From assembly GCF_030813005.1 (NCBI RefSeq), contig NZ_JAUSTU010000009.1, positions 110,939 through 174,938 of the forward strand: a stretch of DNA of 64,000 nucleotides, in the 5' to 3' direction. This document shows positions 61,620 to 64,000 of the stretch, piece after piece. The position numbers and the translations under genes were made by a program. The DNA comes from Robertmurraya andreesenii. GTDB taxonomy: Bacteria > Bacillota > Bacilli > Bacillales > Cytobacillaceae. Every line of letters starts with the position of its first letter. The first letter of the stretch is position 1. Below the pieces are notes generated by a model. It saw only the letters and a list, made by a program, of their open reading frames with translations. It was not told the origin of the DNA and did no database searches.

Positions 61620-62927
61620 ATGACAGATCAAGTTGTGAACGTTATAGGTGCGGGGCTAGCTGGAAGTGAAGCAGCTTGGCAGGTGGCAAAGCGTGGAATT
61701 AAGGTGCGCCTCTATGAAATGCGACCTGTCAAACAAACACCCGCTCATCATACAGATAAATTTGCTGAGCTCGTTTGCAGTAATTCGTTAAGAGCAAATG
61801 CATTAACGAATGCTGTAGGAGTATTAAAGGAAGAAATGAGGAGACTGGATTCTGTCATTATCCGATCTGCTGATGAGTGTGCCGTTCCTGCTGGTGGGGC
61901 ATTAGCGGTCGATCGTCATGAATTTGCAGACAAGGTAACAGATCAAGTGAAGAATCACCCAAATGTTACTGTCATTAATGAGGAAGTAACCGAGATTCCT
62001 GAAGGTACGACGATTATTGCGACAGGTCCGCTTACAAGTCAGGCGCTTGCATCAAGCCTTAAGGAATTGACAGGTGAAGATTATCTTTACTTTTACGATG
62101 CTGCTGCGCCAATCATTGAAAAAGACAGCATCAATATGGACAAGGTATATTTGAAATCAAGATATGATAAAGGTGAAGCGGCATATCTGAATTGCCCAAT
62201 GACAGAGGAGGAATTTGATCGCTTCTATGAGGCACTTATTTCAGCTGAAACGGTACCCTTAAAGGAGTTTGAAAAGGAAATTTTCTTTGAAGGGTGCATG
62301 CCGATTGAAGTAATGGCTAATAGGGGCAAGAAAACCATGCTTTTTGGTCCGATGAAACCAGTTGGTCTTGAGGATCCAAGGACAGGGAAACGCCCCTTTG
62401 CGGTTGTTCAGCTTCGTCAAGATGATGCAGCAGGAACTTTATATAATATTGTTGGCTTTCAAACCCATTTGAAATGGGGGCCTCAGAAAGAGGTTATTCA
62501 ATTAATTCCGGGCCTAGAAAATGCCGAAATTGTCCGCTACGGCGTCATGCACCGCAATACTTTTATCAACTCCCCAAAGGTGTTAAAGGCAACCTATCAA
62601 TTTCGTAATCGGAATAACTTGTTTTTTGCCGGTCAAATGACAGGCGTTGAGGGCTATGTTGAATCAGCAGCAAGTGGTTTAGTAGCAGGGATTAATGCGT
62701 CTCGCTTTGTAGAGGGAAAGGAGCCCATTGAATTTCCCCAGGAAACAGCTATTGGGAGTATGGCGAAATACATTACGACGACGAATGCGAAAAATTTTCA
62801 GCCTATGAATGCAAACTTTGGGCTATTCTCTGATCTTCCTATAAGGGTAAAGAGCAAAAAAGACCGAGCAGAGCACCATGCAAATCGTGCGTTGGAGACA
62901 ATTCAGAACTTTGTGAAAAATTTGTAA
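61620..62927 (+). CDS. trmFO: methylenetetrahydrofolate-tRNA-(uracil-5) methyltransferase TrmFO
   Basis: Folate- and FAD-dependent enzyme making ribothymidine at U54 of tRNA. 435 residues. FAD-binding VIGAGLAGSEAAW (about 9), LVCSNSLRANAL (about 50), and a late QMTGVEGYVESAASGL (about 340). The frame is open from an ATG at 61572, but GGAGG 9 bases ahead and the family length support 61620. Formerly gid. Sits between topA and xerC as usual. Confidence 0.95.
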   Translation: MTDQVVNVIGAGLAGSEAAWQVAKRGIKVRLYEMRPVKQTPAHHTDKFAELVCSNSLRANALTNAVGVLKEEMRRLDSVIIRSADECAVPAGGALAVDRHEFADKVTDQVKNHPNVTVINEEVTEIPEGTTIIATGPLTSQALASSLKELTGEDYLYFYDAAAPIIEKDSINMDKVYLKSRYDKGEAAYLNCPMTEEEFDRFYEALISAETVPLKEFEKEIFFEGCMPIEVMANRGKKTMLFGPMKPVGLEDPRTGKRPFAVVQLRQDDAAGTLYNIVGFQTHLKWGPQKEVIQLIPGLENAEIVRYGVMHRNTFINSPKVLKATYQFRNRNNLFFAGQMTGVEGYVESAASGLVAGINASRFVEGKEPIEFPQETAIGSMAKYITTTNAKNFQPMNANFGLFSDLPIRVKSKKDRAEHHANRALETIQNFVKNL

Positions 62928-62932
62928 ATATA

Positions 62933-62977
62933 TTGCAAGGGCATAGCAGTTGTGCTATTATTTAGTAGCTATGCCCT
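62933..62977 (+). promoter_or_regulatory. xerC (codV operon) promoter within a perfect inverted repeat
   Basis: TTGCAA (62933-62938), exactly 17 bases, TGC-TATTAT (extended -10, TATTAT at 62956-62961). AGGGCATAGC (62938-62947) and GCTATGCCCT (62968-62977) form a perfect 10-base inverted repeat around the -10, with the predicted start at the right arm. Confidence 0.75.
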
Positions 62978-62992
62978 GTGAGGTGAGAATAG

Positions 62993-63898
62993 ATGGATGG
63001 ACAATTACAAGGGACAACAAAAGCGTTCTTGCAATATCTACAAATTGAAAAGAACTATTCCCCGTACACCGTTGAATTCTATCATAAAGATATTCTAAGT
63101 TTCTTCATGTTCATGTCTGAACAATCTATCGATAATCTGGAATCCGTGGAATATTCTGATGTGCGTATTTATTTGACAAGGCTATTTGAACAAGATTTGG
63201 CACGGAAATCGATAGCGCGGAAAATTTCAAGCTTACGAAGCTTTTACAGATACCTTTTGAGAGAAGGACTGGTAGCTCATAATCCTTTCACTCAAACATC
63301 GATACCAAAGGTTGAAAAAAGATTGCCCGATTTTTTCTATGAGGAAGAATTAGCAATCCTTTTTGGGTCCTGTGATCTGAAAGACCCTCTTGGACAACGT
63401 AACAGAGCAATTCTAGAACTCCTATATGCGACTGGAATTCGTGTGAGCGAATGCTGCGGCATCCTGCTTCAGGATATTGATTTCGATTTATCTACTCTTC
63501 TAGTGCATGGGAAGGGGAGAAAGGATCGCTACGTCCCATTTGGAAATTTCGCTCATGAAGCATTGGAAAGATACATAACATATGGTCGGAAGGATATCCT
63601 AGCTCATTTTAACAAGGAGCATCAATATTTGTTTGTTAATTCAAGGGGAGGTCCATTGACAACAAGAGGATTAAGGACAGTTCTTAACAGTATTTTGGAG
63701 CGTTCATCTTTCAATGGGAAGATACATCCTCATAAGCTGAGACACTCCTTTGCTACCCATCTTTTGAATAACGGTGCAGACATGAGGACAGTACAAGAAT
63801 TGTTGGGTCATGCTAGTCTTTCATCAACACAAATATATACCCATGTAACCAACGATTATTTAAGAAAGACGTATCAAGCTCATCACCCAAGAGCTTAA
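62993..63898 (+). CDS. xerC: tyrosine recombinase XerC (CodV)
   Basis: Resolves chromosome dimers at dif together with XerD/RipX. 301 residues. SAM-like N-terminal domain (about 1-95), catalytic domain with R150 (ATGIRVSE), K174 (GKGRKDR), H247-xx-R250 (HKLRHSFATHLL), H273 (LLGHASL) and the nucleophile Y282 (QIYTHV). GAGGTGAG lies 5 bases before the ATG. In B. subtilis hslV (clpQ), hslU and codY follow. The remaining 102 bases here do not yet contain an hslV start. Confidence 0.95.
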   Translation: MDGQLQGTTKAFLQYLQIEKNYSPYTVEFYHKDILSFFMFMSEQSIDNLESVEYSDVRIYLTRLFEQDLARKSIARKISSLRSFYRYLLREGLVAHNPFTQTSIPKVEKRLPDFFYEEELAILFGSCDLKDPLGQRNRAILELLYATGIRVSECCGILLQDIDFDLSTLLVHGKGRKDRYVPFGNFAHEALERYITYGRKDILAHFNKEHQYLFVNSRGGPLTTRGLRTVLNSILERSSFNGKIHPHKLRHSFATHLLNNGADMRTVQELLGHASLSSTQIYTHVTNDYLRKTYQAHHPRA

Positions 63899-64000
63899 GA
63901 GCCTTAAAGTCCTGCGGTAATATGTCAAGCCCAAAAATCTAAGGAATTGGAAATTTTAAACCCACCAGCATCTAAAAAAGGCAATACTAAAGAAACCCAG

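Overview
The window is a chromosomal segment of an endospore-forming, Bacillus-like Firmicute (Bacillaceae). The evidence is the gene order, which follows the Bacillus subtilis pyr-to-codV segment almost gene for gene, the 26-residue spore protein SpoVM, the strong AGGAGG-type ribosome binding sites, several TTG and GTG starts, and protein sequences that match B. subtilis homologues (compared from memory) along their whole length. I see no rRNA, tRNA, CRISPR array, intact transposon, phage gene or metabolite riboswitch.

Layout. 1-8756: the distal part of the pyrimidine operon (end of pyrB, then pyrC-pyrAA-pyrAB-pyrK-pyrD-pyrF-pyrE), tightly overlapped and closed by a strong terminator. 8757-12540: a short accessory stretch where B. 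subtilis has its cys operon. It holds a 5'-truncated-looking ORF, a small membrane protein, a YcgL-type nucleotidyltransferase, a Uma2-nuclease remnant on the minus strand, an MFS exporter and a small degenerate tandem repeat. 12567-17159: rqcH (minus strand) diverging from a P-type calcium ATPase. 17229-19263: yicC-like gene, remA, gmk, rpoZ. 19618-31478: coaBC-priA-def-fmt-rsmB-rlmN-prpC-prkC-rsgA-rpe, with many overlaps, then a terminator. 31524-32658: thiN, spoVM and rpmB (minus strand). 32988-37166: an Asp23-family gene, fakA and recG. 37201-41144: the FapR-controlled fatty-acid operon fapR-plsX-fabD-fabG, plus acpP with its own promoter. 41393-48640: rnc-smc-ftsY and ylxM-ffh (chromosome condensation and SRP). 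48851-51596: rpsP-khpA, ylqD-rimM-trmD and rplS with its leader. 51822-55749: signal peptidase, rbgA, rnhB and the FliK/FlhB-like pair ylqG-ylqH. 55993-63898: sucCD, dprA, topA, trmFO and xerC/codV, whose operon continues past the window.

Most genes are housekeeping: pyrimidine and fatty-acid synthesis, CoA synthesis, translation initiation and ribosome assembly, tRNA/rRNA modification, Ser/Thr phosphorylation signalling, protein export and DNA maintenance. The unexpected material is mainly intergenic. Two copies of a palindromic element (41270-41338 and 58146-58212) have quite different but self-complementary arms around a conserved core, so the base pairing covaries. A very palindrome-rich insert lies between the fapR promoter/operator and the fapR start codon. 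A probable dispersed repeat appears to supply the last codons and stop of ftsY. A perfect inverted repeat brackets the xerC promoter, and a long hairpin of unknown role precedes rpsP. The cys and sda genes found at this locus in B. subtilis are absent.
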